DNA of 64,000 nucleotides from Melanocharis versteri. Taxonomy: Eukaryota > Chordata > Aves > Passeriformes > Melanocharitidae. How positions within the stretch are numbered: the stretch's first letter is position 1; each line of letters opens with the position of its first letter. Below, piece after piece: positions 1 through 11,800 of this stretch. A model generated the notes under the pieces. That model saw only the letters and a program-made list of their open reading frames with translations, did no database searches and was not told where the DNA came from. The translations under genes were made by a program, and so were the position numbers. The DNA lies in contig VZTG01004474.1 in NCBI GenBank assembly GCA_013397845.1, positions 338,886 through 402,885 on the forward strand, written 5' to 3'.

Positions 1-1463
1 CATTTTCTTGTTAAGAGCTGATCTTGGTATAAGTTACCATATTTGAGTATGGCCTGTGATAATAGCAATATTATGATGCCAGACAAATTGTTAGGAGGAA
101 TTTTATGCTCAAATGCCATAACTGAAAATACAGTTATTTGAAACAGATTACTGGACTGGAAAACAATAATTTCTGGCCAGCTGGTAATATTATGGAAATC
201 TGTCCAGTCTTCATTAGTTTAGTCCTTGTTTTGAAGGGAAAGTCTCATGGACTTTATATCTTTCAGTATTTAGAGGGAACAATGAACAGACATATGTGGA
301 TAAGATAAGTTTTGACATAAGAAAAACAGCTGTATTTCTTGTCTGTTGTTCAGCCTAAAAAAGAGCCTGTGATTTGTGTCCGTGTATTATCTTCAACAGT
401 GTTGAACACTTTCATGTACCCTCTATATTGGTAAAACATCCTTAGCCATCAAAAGAACGTAAAAGACCCTATGTTATATAGAAAAATGTGCACATGAAGA
501 ATTCTGTAGTGATCTTTTGTGTCTTCTAAAAAAATTTAAGTGGATTTACGCCTTTACCTTAGGTCTGTATGTGGGTCAGTCTCTTTGTTTGTGAATAATG
601 ATTAAAATGGACAAAACCTCAAATACATGTAGAAAAAAGCCGTGGATGTAGGCTTTTTTGTTGTTTTTTTTTTTTTTTTAATAACCAATGATCACCACAT
701 AAAACTGATGGCATGTAGCTGTGAGATCAGTCTATTAACAGTAAGACAGATGTTTAAGGCATCTTAAAAATTACTAGGAGAACTGTCATAGTTTGAAATT
801 TGTTTAGCTATTTGCTTTCAGTTCATTCATGGTAACAAATTTCTATCTTACTTAGAAACATTTCTTCATTATTATTCTTAAAAAATATGTTGAATTAAAA
901 AGCTTGCTCAACATGGTTTAAAAAAAGAAGTAAACTTGTTTATCAGCATCTATGCAGAAATGAGATTATGATTCTGGTAAATAAAAGTACACTTAAAAAG
1001 ATTTGCATTCTACTTTTCATCTTTTTGAGAAATACCAGACTTGAACAGAAACTTGCAATTCTGAAGAAAGTAAATTATGCTTTTTTTTTTTAATTTTGAA
1101 AATATTTTATGTTGAAACCATTTGAGATGTCAGACTTATTAACACTTTATGAAAAGGAGACTGTGAGCTGTTACAAATGACAGGAGATAAAGTTGACCGA
1201 AGTTTATTGTTTTGTCATCTTTGTTGAAGATGAGGTGTTCAATTTTGTCGTATATTTCCAAGGTTAAGATATATAGACATTTTAATATGCCTAGATCTTC
1301 AAGTCCAGTAGAAGATCAGTTTTTTTGGATTCCTGATATTTAACTGTAAGACTTTGCTCAAAGGTTTCTTTTTCATCAGTTATAATAATTTAATTTTAAC
1401 TAAAACAGAGGAACAACTTTGGATTGTTTCTGTTTCTTTTCAGGAACTCTACCTAAACTGCAG

Positions 1464-1521
1464 CATATATACATGTATATATATGTATATATGTGTGTAT
1501 ACATATACATATATATATATA
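1464..1521. repeat. (TATG/ATAC)-type microsatellite
   Basis: Alternating purine-pyrimidine tract of TATA, CATG and TGTG units. It produces spurious Tyr/Ile-rich reading frames on both strands. Confidence 0.85.
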
Positions 1522-2800
1522 GTTGTTCAAGATCTGGAATGTAAGAATGTATCAGTAAAATCATACTAAAAATGGCATGAAGAAAATAGTACATGACCCC
1601 TTGAAATCTCTTGCCGTTATGCTCCTATGAAAATTGATTTTTTTTTTTCTTTTTTTTAACATAGAGTGGTCAAGAAGCTTTCCACAGGCTAGAAATAAAC
1701 TTGAACTATGATTTCCTTTCTGGAATTCCAAAAAACCTTAGATCTAGTGGACTCAAGCCTCTAATCCACTTTCTTTATTTGTTTCTTAAGAGTGTTTGAC
1801 CACAATAATAAGTTTTCTTTTTATGTATGTTGTTTAATAAATACTTTCCATATGTGAATTTGAATTTTTTCTTCACCTAATTTTAACAAAATTTTATTTC
1901 TTTGTTTGAGACTGCAAATAACTTCATTTTTTTTCTTGAAAAACTGTATTGTCTTGAGCATATTTATAGATCTTTTACATCCCACTGCATGTAAATCTTT
2001 TCCTCTGTTCCTCATATCTTCTTTTAGTTCTTCAATTTTTGTAATATGAGAGACAGGCAAATTGCATTTTTTCTTATCTTTTTAATGCATTTTTAATAGA
2101 AGAGTACTAATTCCACCCTAGTTCTGTTAATCTGTATTTCTTGCACAATGGAATTGCACCTAGGGTTAGTTTTGCAGTTAACATGATGTGAAAAAAGGAT
2201 AACAAGTGGACACATACAAGACCAAAAATAAAGCCACATCCTTCTTCGCTACAAATCTCTAGACAGTCAACATATCTGATGGCAAGCACTGGTTCAATTG
2301 AGATCACCATCTACGTAGTGGGATGGACAGGTCAGAGGTATCATTTACACTGGGAAATAAAAATCCACTTTAAGTGGAAATAAAAATGTTTTTGACAGTT
2401 GCATTTCTTGGTTTACCAAATGTCTGCCCAAAGCCAATTGTCTGCGCAAAATCCGATGCTATTCTTGTATTATTAGACACAATGGAAGATACTTGGCCAG
2501 AGGTGCTTGCTGTTTCATTGCCCTGACAAGGTAGTTTCAGCATAATGTTAAAATTTGAATGCCAGTGACAAAGCATTGCTGCAAAGCCCTGTACATAGGC
2601 TGAAGTAAAATGGTCATGGTTTCTGATTCTCCACTGACAGCATGTTAAAATCTACTCCTTGCCTCTATCAATTCCTCTTCTGTGGATCTGTTAATTCGTC
2701 AAGAAATGTCTTTCTTGTTCATGTCCATATCTCCTCCTACCTTACTGGACTGAGTCACATTGTACGCGATAAGTATTTTTCTTTTTGGTTGTCCATAGGT

Positions 2801-2920
2801 GTTTCAGGTTTTTTTGCTTTTTTGTTTCTTTGGGGGTTTTTGGTTTTTTGTTGGGGGGTTTGTTAGGTTGGTTGTGTTTTTTTTGTTTGTTTGTTGTTGG
2901 GTTGTTTTGGGTTTTTTATT
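2801..2920. repeat. G/T-rich low-complexity tract
   Basis: The top strand is almost entirely G and T, with repeated TTTG, TTGG and T-run units. It yields hydrophobic Phe/Leu/Gly/Val/Trp pseudo-peptides that are not genes. Similar but shorter tracts recur at 27431-27490, 37150-37205, 56625-56662, 63768-63792 and 63960-63990. Confidence 0.75.
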
Positions 2921-3270
2921 TCTGTGTTCTAAAAAATGCTAAGGATGTGTGTAAATTTTATATGGTTTTCCTATTCGTGGGAATATAAGTATGGTATTTT
3001 CCTCCATCACAGGCAAAGAATAGTCAGATAAAATGAACAGGAGATGGATTGCAGATCTGTATTCTCATTTTCAAATTCCTTATCACATATAGGAAAGCAT
3101 ACTCTCTTAAACTAACCTGTCATCAGGATTGATTTCTTACATTGTATATATTTCTTTTCTATACTGCAGTGCAAATTTCAGCTCTATATAACAAAGCATT
3201 GATAAATAAAAAAAGTTTTCTTTTAACCTTCCTTATGTTTTCACAATTCATTAATCACTGTATCCAGACA

Positions 3271-3462
3271 CTCAGAATGATTAAACTTGGAGAGGTCCAC
3301 TGGAGGCCATCTAGTCCAACCTCTCTGTTCGAGCAGAGTCCCTCAGAAAACATTATTGAAGATTGTGTCCAGATGGCTTTTGGATATCTCCAGGAAAGGG
3401 GATTCCCCAACCTCTTTGGATAGCCGGTTCCAATTTTTGGTGACCCTCACAGGAAAGAAGCA
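3271..3462 (-). mobile_element. LINE CR1 3'-end fragment
   Basis: The + strand reads as the complement of a CR1 tail: a degraded 'first-lines' block (TTGGAGAGGTCCACTGGAGG, then CATCTAGTCCAACCTC) followed by the CCAGGAAAGG GGATTCCCCAACCTC block and GTGACCCTCACAGG. The element is therefore on the minus strand and 5'-truncated. No intact reading frame is present. The family is clear; the subfamily is not determined. Confidence 0.85.
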
Positions 3463-4124
3463 AAAGATCTGAATTCAAATTAATTCAAGAAACTAACTAA
3501 AGAATTATTTTTTGTGATTTGTGAAAGAAGGAAATAAGGAAGAAGCTATATGTTAGATCAGCCCTTCTTTGAAGGCTAGTCTTGATACAATATTTACTTA
3601 CTAGTTTCTAATTAATATTGGGAGACCAAAAAAATCTAGAAAGTGTTCATTAATTTTGTTANTTCTTTTCTTTCTTTATTCTATAGCTTTCCCTGGTAAG
3701 ATTGATCTAATGTAAACGCCATCCAACCCAGTACTATCTTCCTCATTCTGTTAGATGCCTTTGGGACTTAAACACTGATACAGCTTCTGTTTACTTATTA
3801 TTATAGCACCAGGAAAAATATTTTGGCCTATGATACATGGCTCACACTAGGAATTTACTTATGTTTACTGGTATATGGAACCATTAACACCCTACGGTTC
3901 CAGAAACCATTCAAAACCATTGGAAAATATGGGGAGAACTTCATATTTACATGCCCCAGGGTAGAAATAGATACACAGTCAGAACTTCATCAAAGTGATA
4001 AAACCTTCACCTGTGCTTATATCTAGTCTGTACTATTAAGCCTTTTATTTGGACATCTGCTGATCTATTCTTTCACTGAGTAAGAAAGCAGGTATTAAGT
4101 ATTTTTCTGTCTAGTTCTTTGGGT

Positions 4125-4438
4125 TTTTTTTAATTATCATATTTCCAGGAACTGATGAATTCTTCATTTAATCTTTTTATTTCTGTTTGTTTTTGAATGA
4201 TCTTATTCAGATCTATGATTGCACTTTTTGTAAGATTTCTGTGGGATCCTCACTTGGGTGTGATTTAATTTCTTGAGGTAGTTTTGCATGCACTCTCTTG
4301 CATACCCTCTTTTGAGAGTAGTTTCTCTTTTCATTATTAACAAAACAAATTAAACAAAGGCTTTTCTCTTTCAGAGAGTGAGTTAAACACGTTAGGGATT
4401 ATTTAAGTAGTATTCTTGACATGGAAATGACATTACAT
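4125..4438. repeat. Direct repeat copy 1, ends at a single N (likely false duplication)
   Basis: These 314 bases recur at 4811-5124 with a constant offset of 686. The visible difference is TTCATTTAATC versus TTCATCTAATC. The copy stops exactly at the N at 4439, after CATTACAT, which is the pattern expected where two overlapping contig ends were joined without merging. Confidence 0.9.
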
Positions 4439-4603
4439 NACCCACCTCAAAGCGAAAAAATGCTAAGAACAGAGGAGCTTATGAACAGAACTAGTTAACA
4501 TTGAATATTAAGGCAGTGAGAATGATGGAGCCATCAGGAGCAGCAGAGAGCTCATCATTTGGAGGAACTTTTAAGTCTTTCTTTCTTTCCTTCCTTCCTT
4601 CCT

Positions 4604-4810
4604 NNNNNNNNNNNNNNNNNNNNNNNNNNNNNNNNNNNNNNNNNNNNNNNNNNNNNNNNNNNNNNNNNNNNNNNNNNNNNNNNNNNNNNNNNNNNNNNNN
4701 NNNNNNNNNNNNNNNNNNNNNNNNNNNNNNNNNNNNNNNNNNNNNNNNNNNNNNNNNNNNNNNNNNNNNNNNNNNNNNNNNNNNNNNNNNNNNNNNNNNN
4801 NNNNNNNNNN
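4604..4810. other. Assembly gap (207 N)
   Basis: Run of N. The left edge is a CTTT/CTTC pyrimidine microsatellite, a common cause of assembly breaks; the right edge starts directly in the second copy of the 314-bp repeat. The three X-filled reading frames across it are artefacts. Confidence 0.98.
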
Positions 4811-5124
4811 TTTTTTTAATTATCATATTTCCAGGAACTGATGAATTCTTCATCTAATCTTTTTATTTCTGTTTGTTTTTGAATGATCTTATTCAGATCT
4901 ATGATTGCACTTTTTGTAAGATTTCTGTGGGATCCTCACTTGGGTGTGATTTAATTTCTTGAGGTAGTTTTGCATGCACTCTCTTGCATACCCTCTTTTG
5001 AGAGTAGTTTCTCTTTTCATTATTAACAAAACAAATTAAACAAAGGCTTTTCTCTTTCAGAGAGTGAGTTAAACACGTTAGGGATTATTTAAGTAGTATT
5101 CTTGACATGGAAATGACATTACAT
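4811..5124. repeat. Direct repeat copy 2
   Basis: Near-identical second copy of 4125-4438. After it the sequence continues without a break (CATTGCTTGTGAC), unlike copy 1, so this copy probably carries the true downstream junction. Confidence 0.9.
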
Positions 5125-8100
5125 CATTGCTTGTGACTTGCCTTTCTGACTCATGGGGTCCTGGTGTTAATAATACTGTTCACATGAAATTGATATATAA
5201 ACTCAAGTCAGGAAATTGTGCATGATTGCCTAAGTGTCTGCAAGCTGAGACTAATAAATGAGTCAATTCTAGCACAGTCAGACGTGTATCAATAAGTGCT
5301 TCAAACACTTCAGCCTAATACTTAGTTTGATCATGTGCTAATATACAAAAATATACTGTAGCAACAGAGGTTTTTATTTTTGTGTTTCTCCTTGAAATGA
5401 GTGTGCACAAGAGAGAAAGGCTGAAGAAAATTAAGTAATGTAGGCCTTTGCAGATAATAGATCCTACCAAATTATAATTATTCCTCTTGTCCAACTCTCT
5501 CTGTTTTTATAAAAAGGCATTATTTTATTTTTGTATCTTAAAAACAAATATGATTGCTTTGGGAGAGGAAGTACTTAAAGTGTCTCAGCAGTTTGCATTA
5601 TATATAATTGTATTAATTGTTTTAAGTTATGTATTATATAAAGGTATTTAGGAAAAAAAATCTTATCTGCCTCTACAGCCCAAATTCAAGTAAATGTTGA
5701 ACTACTCATGAATATAACTTTGCAAAAGAAAAACCTAAAGATAGCAAATACGGAATTTTTAATTCTGTTTTTTATGAACTGTTACATATTAGTGTTTACA
5801 AAGTTCGTGAAATAATATCTGTACTCAGGTCAGGAGCCTAATGGTTTTCAGAAACAGTTTATAATGAAAAGTTCCATGAAACACCTCACAGCTCACTTGT
5901 TTGGTTTATCTTTATAGCCTTGCTGAATTTTCTGCTAGCTGGAAGTATGTAGCTGTGAATAAATGCACATTGCGCACATTTTGAAAAGCCTAAATTGTTC
6001 TTAATCTATATGTTAATGTGCTTTCAATGTACTTTGGCATTTTCTCTCTTATAATGTTACTGATGCAACCAATAATACTAAATGCTATAGGAACTGAAAC
6101 ACAAAAATTATTACTAGAGAAAATTATTCATTACATTTAAAATGCAACATGGAAATGAAAATCACAGAACTGTTAGTAAGAGAAAAAATTGTAGAAGGAT
6201 TGTTTTCCTGTTAATGACAACAAACATATCAAATAACTCGATAACATACAATAAATTACTTACTATGTATAGAAGCAGCATTCTCAAATATTGAGCAAAT
6301 GTCTCAGAAAATCCTTAAAAAGATGATTTTTACATGGTGTAAGCCAAGATTTTTACTGTTGTACAAGCAAATTGGCTGTGTTAGGTACCATAAATGTTTC
6401 CTGGATTTTCCTTATAAAACTAGTGTTTAATTTGGTGTAAAGATATAGAACATAAAAATGAAAAATTGCAGCATGTAAACATGGCTCAGAATACCTTTCT
6501 TTGTTCACAGTATTCAGCAGAAACATGTTCACCTTTTCTTTTAGCGGTAGTTCAAAATATTTGTTCTTGATCTGTTTTTTATGGGTTTTTTTTCTATTAG
6601 TGTTTTTTTTTTGACAAATTTATATTACCTGCTATATCCTTCTGACAGTTGGTATCTCAAACAGCAAATGTGCTGCTTGGAAACAAGAACACCTCTTTTC
6701 TGCATGGAGTTTCTTCAGATCATTAGAGCACTGGTACCAACTGCATATAGGCCCTAAATACTCCACTTACTTATGCAACGTTCTTGAGTGATGACACTTG
6801 TTCACAGGATATAGCAGCAAGATACGTGGATCTTATGATCATTAACACAACTTTGAGAACTACTTTTCGGAGTTTTGTCTTTCATTACATGTTATGTCAG
6901 CACTTCTTCCCATTGCAGGTGCAATTTATTCCCTTGGTAGGGTGAAAAATGCCATTCTTATTATGCATTTGGTTTTTTTCCCCTCAAAATTCAGTCAGTA
7001 ATTGGAAGATGCCTTTGCCATATACATGCACACTTGATGGGTAGGTAGCAAATTTTAGGATCCTAGGTAGGGTCAACTGGATGCTCAAGACTAAAATCCT
7101 CTTACATACTCCTTGAAAATATAAACACATAGACTGATAAGAAGTCTACACAGTCTTCATATTTCTAAAGTCAAATTAATTTTCCAAATTACTTCTCTAG
7201 CTTGTCTTTTTCAAGAAATTACCTTTCCCTGTTCTTTGCCTTGTCCCACTCCCTCTGCCTGACTCCCTCCCTTTCTTTTCCTCTCTCTCACTCTCTCATT
7301 CTCGCAGAAGTCAAGAAAAACCTGAGAAAGCACACTAAAGTATTTTACATTCTCAGGAAGAATCTGAAAAATTGGTTAATCTTCCTTAATTTACATATTT
7401 TTGAATTTTCTAAGTTTTGACAGTCATGGCAGATTAGTATTGCCATGGAGGCTTCATGCATTTCCTTCTGTGAATATTAATGTAATCAGATATTTTTGAT
7501 CTTAAATATAAAGGTAATTTTGAATCAAGATAAATGTCTTTTTCTATTTTGCTTTCTTCTACATAGACAATAATAATACTTTGGAGTCAGTGAAAAAAAG
7601 GCAATACAAAAAAGTTGTTATGCACCACCTGCAAGAATTATCATCCAACTTCATGCTTGTCATCAATCACGTAAATATCCCATTTAATTCCAATACTTGT
7701 CTTTGTAATTAATTTCATTTACATTTAGGAATATTGTCTGGATAATGGCAGAGTTACAGTCCTAGCCCAAGAAAAGTCTATAGTGGTTTTGAACTCAACA
7801 AGCAATTCCTTAGGGAAGAGCAGGAACAGAAAGCTGAAACTGGGTGTGGTTGGCGCTGAATATCCCTCAGGAAGGATGGTATGGCACATCTATTAAAAAG
7901 GTGTTTATTCCAGGTAAACATCAGTGTGAAACAGTTTTCTTCTTCAATTTCCTTTCTATTCCTTACCACAGTCAAAAAAGTTGTGTGTTTTAAGTGCTGT
8001 TGAGAACCAGATTGTATAGCCTCTCATGGTTTTTTGGCTGTTCAGAGGGATTGGCTTGCTGCCCCTGAGATAGAAGTAGTTTAATCCGGTGTGTATGGAG

Positions 8101-8442
8101 CTGTGTCATGGTATTTGGCCATGTGTATTCAATTAGATGGAAAGAATTTCTTCTTTCATGCTACTGACTGATTAAGAACTGCTTCTAATAGAAATATGGG
8201 AAAGAACCTCATGTGTGAGATGCCACCGCGCTGCACGTCTGGCCACCCTCGCAGGGGTGCCTTGTTCGGCTGGGCCGAGCAGCGTGCGCGACCTTCCCGC
8301 CGCCGGTGCGGGGAGCGGCTGACTTGGTTCCAAAGCGGGAGGGCTGCCGGAATCGCACCCAGAGTCTGGCCAGCTCACCGATGTCACAGGTGTGGGAGAG
8401 GAATGAGAGGCGGAAGGGCCCTTCAGCGATGAACAGGGGCGG

Positions 8443-8448
8443 TTTATT
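8443..8448 (-). terminator. LTR polyadenylation signal AATAAA
   Basis: TTTATT on the + strand gives AATAAA on the minus strand, about 70 bp downstream of the LTR TATA-like box, as expected for the R region of an LTR. Confidence 0.7.
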
Positions 8449-8514
8449 TCCCCAGGACGGGGAGCGAGGAACGAAGGGGGTAACGGAGAGCCTGGAGCAG
8501 GGGGTTACAGGGGG

Positions 8515-8524
8515 TTTTATCCCC
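8515..8524 (-). promoter_or_regulatory. LTR TATA-like box (GGGGATAAAA)
   Basis: The minus-strand GATAAAA sits at the expected place between U3 and R of the LTR. If active it would start transcription on the minus strand inside the CNTNAP4 intron. Confidence 0.55.
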
Positions 8525-8828
8525 TTGGGAGAGGGGAGGGAATAGCCATGAACAAGCCAACTGAGGTACAGCACACAGGCAGACTGACAGTACATAAACC
8601 AATAACAGCAGCAGGGAGAGGAGAGGGGCAACAAGGAGCCAATGAGGAGCCCCGCAGCAGAGAAGGTTCCGGGACACTGTTGTGTGTGGAAGGAGCCAGT
8701 CAGGATACAGGGATCAACGTAATTCAAATAGGAAGGGAAAGGGATCTTGGGAGGAACACAGCTTCTCACCCTAAGTGGAAGGGAAGACAGATGCCTCAGG
8801 AGCACTGCCTGAGCCTGCTGAGGTAACA

Positions 8829-11800
8829 TAAGTGATCGTTGAATCACCACAACAGTGAGAAGTATACATTTCAAAATTATTTTGTGTCATTCTGAAAGAA
8901 CAGGTAGTTTTGACTGGATGTGACAGTTTCAATGGGAAAATTAGACATGTTTCAGACTTTCAATAAAATACATGGAACTGTATCATTTTTCTGAGATGTA
9001 AGATGCTATTGAGGGACTGTAACAATCAATAAACAATCAACAGCAAATCAAGAGCTGTTCAGAAACTGACTTACATTGTATTTTACATTTACATTACATA
9101 TACTTTCGTAGAGGTTGAGTTTCTTTGTAGAACATCTTTCTGCTCTTAATGTTGTAAGAGATCATATGATATTTCCAGTTTATTCCTTCTGTGTACTGGA
9201 TATACACCCTAGTCATTTGAGTGTCCAATGAGCATTAAGGGATCATTAATATTGCAGACAATAAATAGGAACAAAACCCCCAAAATTGTTTTGTTTCCTA
9301 CTCTGAAAAAAGGACACTTTCATATTTAATTTCCCTTTTTTCAGTCAGTGGGTTGAACTATAGAGAAAATAGAGTAAGAGGGGTGGAAATCATACTTAGT
9401 ATTATGAAATAGTCTTTTAAAAGCCCATATCATTGCTCTTGTAGCCATAAGTTATTTCAGACTGCAGAGTTTATTTGTCAAGTCTGTGGGATAGTATTTA
9501 ACTCTAGATAATATTTTTTTGTTCTTTTGAGTTGCTTGATTAGTCTGCTGTTATAAGTATCTTCAACAGGGTGGAATTTTTTACTATTTTATAAAGTACT
9601 TATGAGGATTTTAATTTTTTTTCTGAAGTATTTTGAAATTTTTTAATTGTTTCTTACTGTAAAACTTGATTTGGGCTTTAATTTAACATGAAGCATCACT
9701 AATGATTTCTGATTAAAATTAATATTTTTTTATTACTATGTCTCAGCATATGTCATTTAAGTACAAGATTCGATGCAATTACAAATTAGGGTTTTGTGAA
9801 TGTGTTTTCATGGTGTGAAAACACTTATTTCATTGTTGTTACAATATCTCACCTTGAAATTAGAATGTGGTAGTCATTTGGTTGGTGCCAAAGTCATTTT
9901 AAGGAGATGAAAATTAGTATAGTGGGTTAATTCAGGTATGTTGTAAATATGCAGTAGTGGGATTTCATGAGGGTGTAATCAGGGTGTAAAGTGAAAAAAA
10001 AGCCACAATTTTTGCTGTGTATATCCCTAGTATAAATAAGAATTGAAACTTAAAAGGCATTTTCACCCATCTGTTATTCATATGATTTCCAGGGTGAACA
10101 GAGACAAAATAAATAAAAATTTCCTATTTGTTTTAGTATAAATTTTATGTTTCTTTGTTTCTCAGGAAATATGGGTCAAGTACACTCACTCAAGTAATAG
10201 AAAACTCCATGGATTTCTCTACCATCCTCTTTAGCAAATTTGATGTGCTAGTCCTCTATTGTCTAAAATATGAAATCTCACATCAAAGAAGAACTTAATG
10301 GATTGCAGACATTATGTTTTGGTAACTATTGAACGAAGGATAAAATTTGATTAGCGTGTAGATAGTATTTGCATAGATATATACAGTGTCATTTATATGC
10401 CAAATACGTAAGTTCCAGAAAAAAAGTATTTTGTCTAATTAAGTATTTTGTCCAAAATGCATGCCCTTCTTGAGGTAGAGTGGGAATTTGATTTACTCCC
10501 AAACTGTTAATTTGTTCTTCTAGTTGTGTTAAACGTTACCAAGAAGGAAAGTTGTTAATTTATGTAAAGAGTACCAAACATCTTTGTTATGAAAAGATTT
10601 CTCCATAGAAATAGTGCTGACGTTTGAATGCATTTCAGTCTAGATAAATATACTGAATCTGTTGATCTCATATACATTCAAGCTCAGTAAATTTTTTAAA
10701 ATACATTTTAAATAAACTTCAATGTGTGAAATATTAGGGGAAAAATCCAAGTTACAAAGAAATAATTTTATTCATATTTTACATATGATGCAATTTGAAA
10801 TCAACAAGGAACTACTTACCTTATATAGAGTCAATTTTTTTTGCTCGAACAAACATTGCACTAAAAAGAAATCTAACATTTTCAGGCTACCAGAAGAGAC
10901 ATCTTGTAACCACTAAATAAGAAAGTAAATTATGTGGTCCTTAGAACAGCTGTTACATTTGTCCATCTGTATATTTAAAAAAAATCAAAACAACGGTTTT
11001 CATTCCTAGAAATATCTTCAGCTTTTCAGCATTTAAATTCCATTCCTAGAAAATACTTGCATTTCATAGCATTTTTTTTCCATTCTTGCAAGAAGTATAT
11101 ATTTTACCATCAGAAATTATTCTAAGCATTTTCTGAGTCTTTATAGAGTTCAGATATTTTCATTGAGTTACTAAATTTAAAAAAATAAATAAATAAGAAG
11201 CAGAGGAAAATTAGTTCCTGGCATAAATACCAGTTGCAGCATTTTGTTGTTGATGGCCTTGGATTGGTAGTAATTTTTTTACTTGCTGTCTTTGCTATTC
11301 TTACACTAAAAAAGGAAAAGTTGGGCAAAGCTGGAGCAAGACAGGTAAGACTGGAGCAGCCCTCACCTAGTCCTCTTTTGCCTGCCATTCCAGTGAGCTC
11401 AGCTGCTTGACTGTCTGGTATGGATTTCTGGGAAGTCACTCATGCACAGAATTCACCATCCTACTGGGAACAAGCTAGTAGCCTTCTGGTTTACCTGCAT
11501 CTGTTTTTGATTTCACTGAACGATGTCTCAAAGCAAAAAACAATGGGCAGTGAGGCTGGTCTGTTGAAATTAGAGGTTTATTGTGGGTAGTAGTTTAAAC
11601 GTCATTTAAGTTTATTGCAGTTTAATATAGTCATGTTCAGCCCTGATCAGCCCCAGCATAACTTCTTATTCTCAGATGTTGTGCACAACTTTTAGGGCCA
11701 CGTCTTGAGTTCACCTCATTTTTTTAAACAGACTAAATTAATGAACGTTCAGAAATTGTGTGTATAATGTTATGTGATTTCACTAAAAGCAAATATTTGT

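Larger units (their letters stand above)
1..3270 (+). other. Intron 3, AT-rich non-coding stretch
   Basis: I see no exon, RNA gene or clear transposon here. The reading frames are short and lack family resemblance. The stretch contains poly-T runs (about 663-680, 1081-1090), an AT/TG microsatellite (1464-1521) and a G/T-rich low-complexity tract (2801-2920), listed separately. Confidence 0.6.
3463..8213 (+). other. Intron 3, non-coding stretch with assembly gap
   Basis: No exon-like frame is visible. It contains an isolated N at 3662, a duplicated 314-bp block around a gap (4125-5124, listed separately) and a CT-rich stretch near 7240-7310. The remainder is unique AT-rich DNA. Confidence 0.55.
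8214..8828 (-). mobile_element. Solo LTR of an endogenous retrovirus, antisense to the gene
   Basis: A sharply GC- and CpG-rich block in AT-rich DNA. Read on the minus strand it starts TGTTACC, carries a TATA-like GGGGATAAAA (8515-8524), then an AATAAA signal (8443-8448) about 70 bp downstream, and ends in GGCATCTCACA. This is the U3-R-U5 order and TG...CA terminus of a retroviral LTR about 615 bp long. The flanks show no primer-binding site, polypurine tract or gag/pol/env reading frame, so it appears to be a solo LTR. I could not find a perfect target-site duplication. The 221-codon minus-strand frame (8209-8874) is chance reading through the LTR, not a protein gene. Confidence 0.8.

Noticed and set aside
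8209..8874. 221-codon open frame on the minus strand, the longest in the window
   Set aside because: It reads straight through the solo LTR (U3, TATA-like box, AATAAA signal, U5). It is open because of high GC, and its composition resembles no gag, pol, env or host protein.
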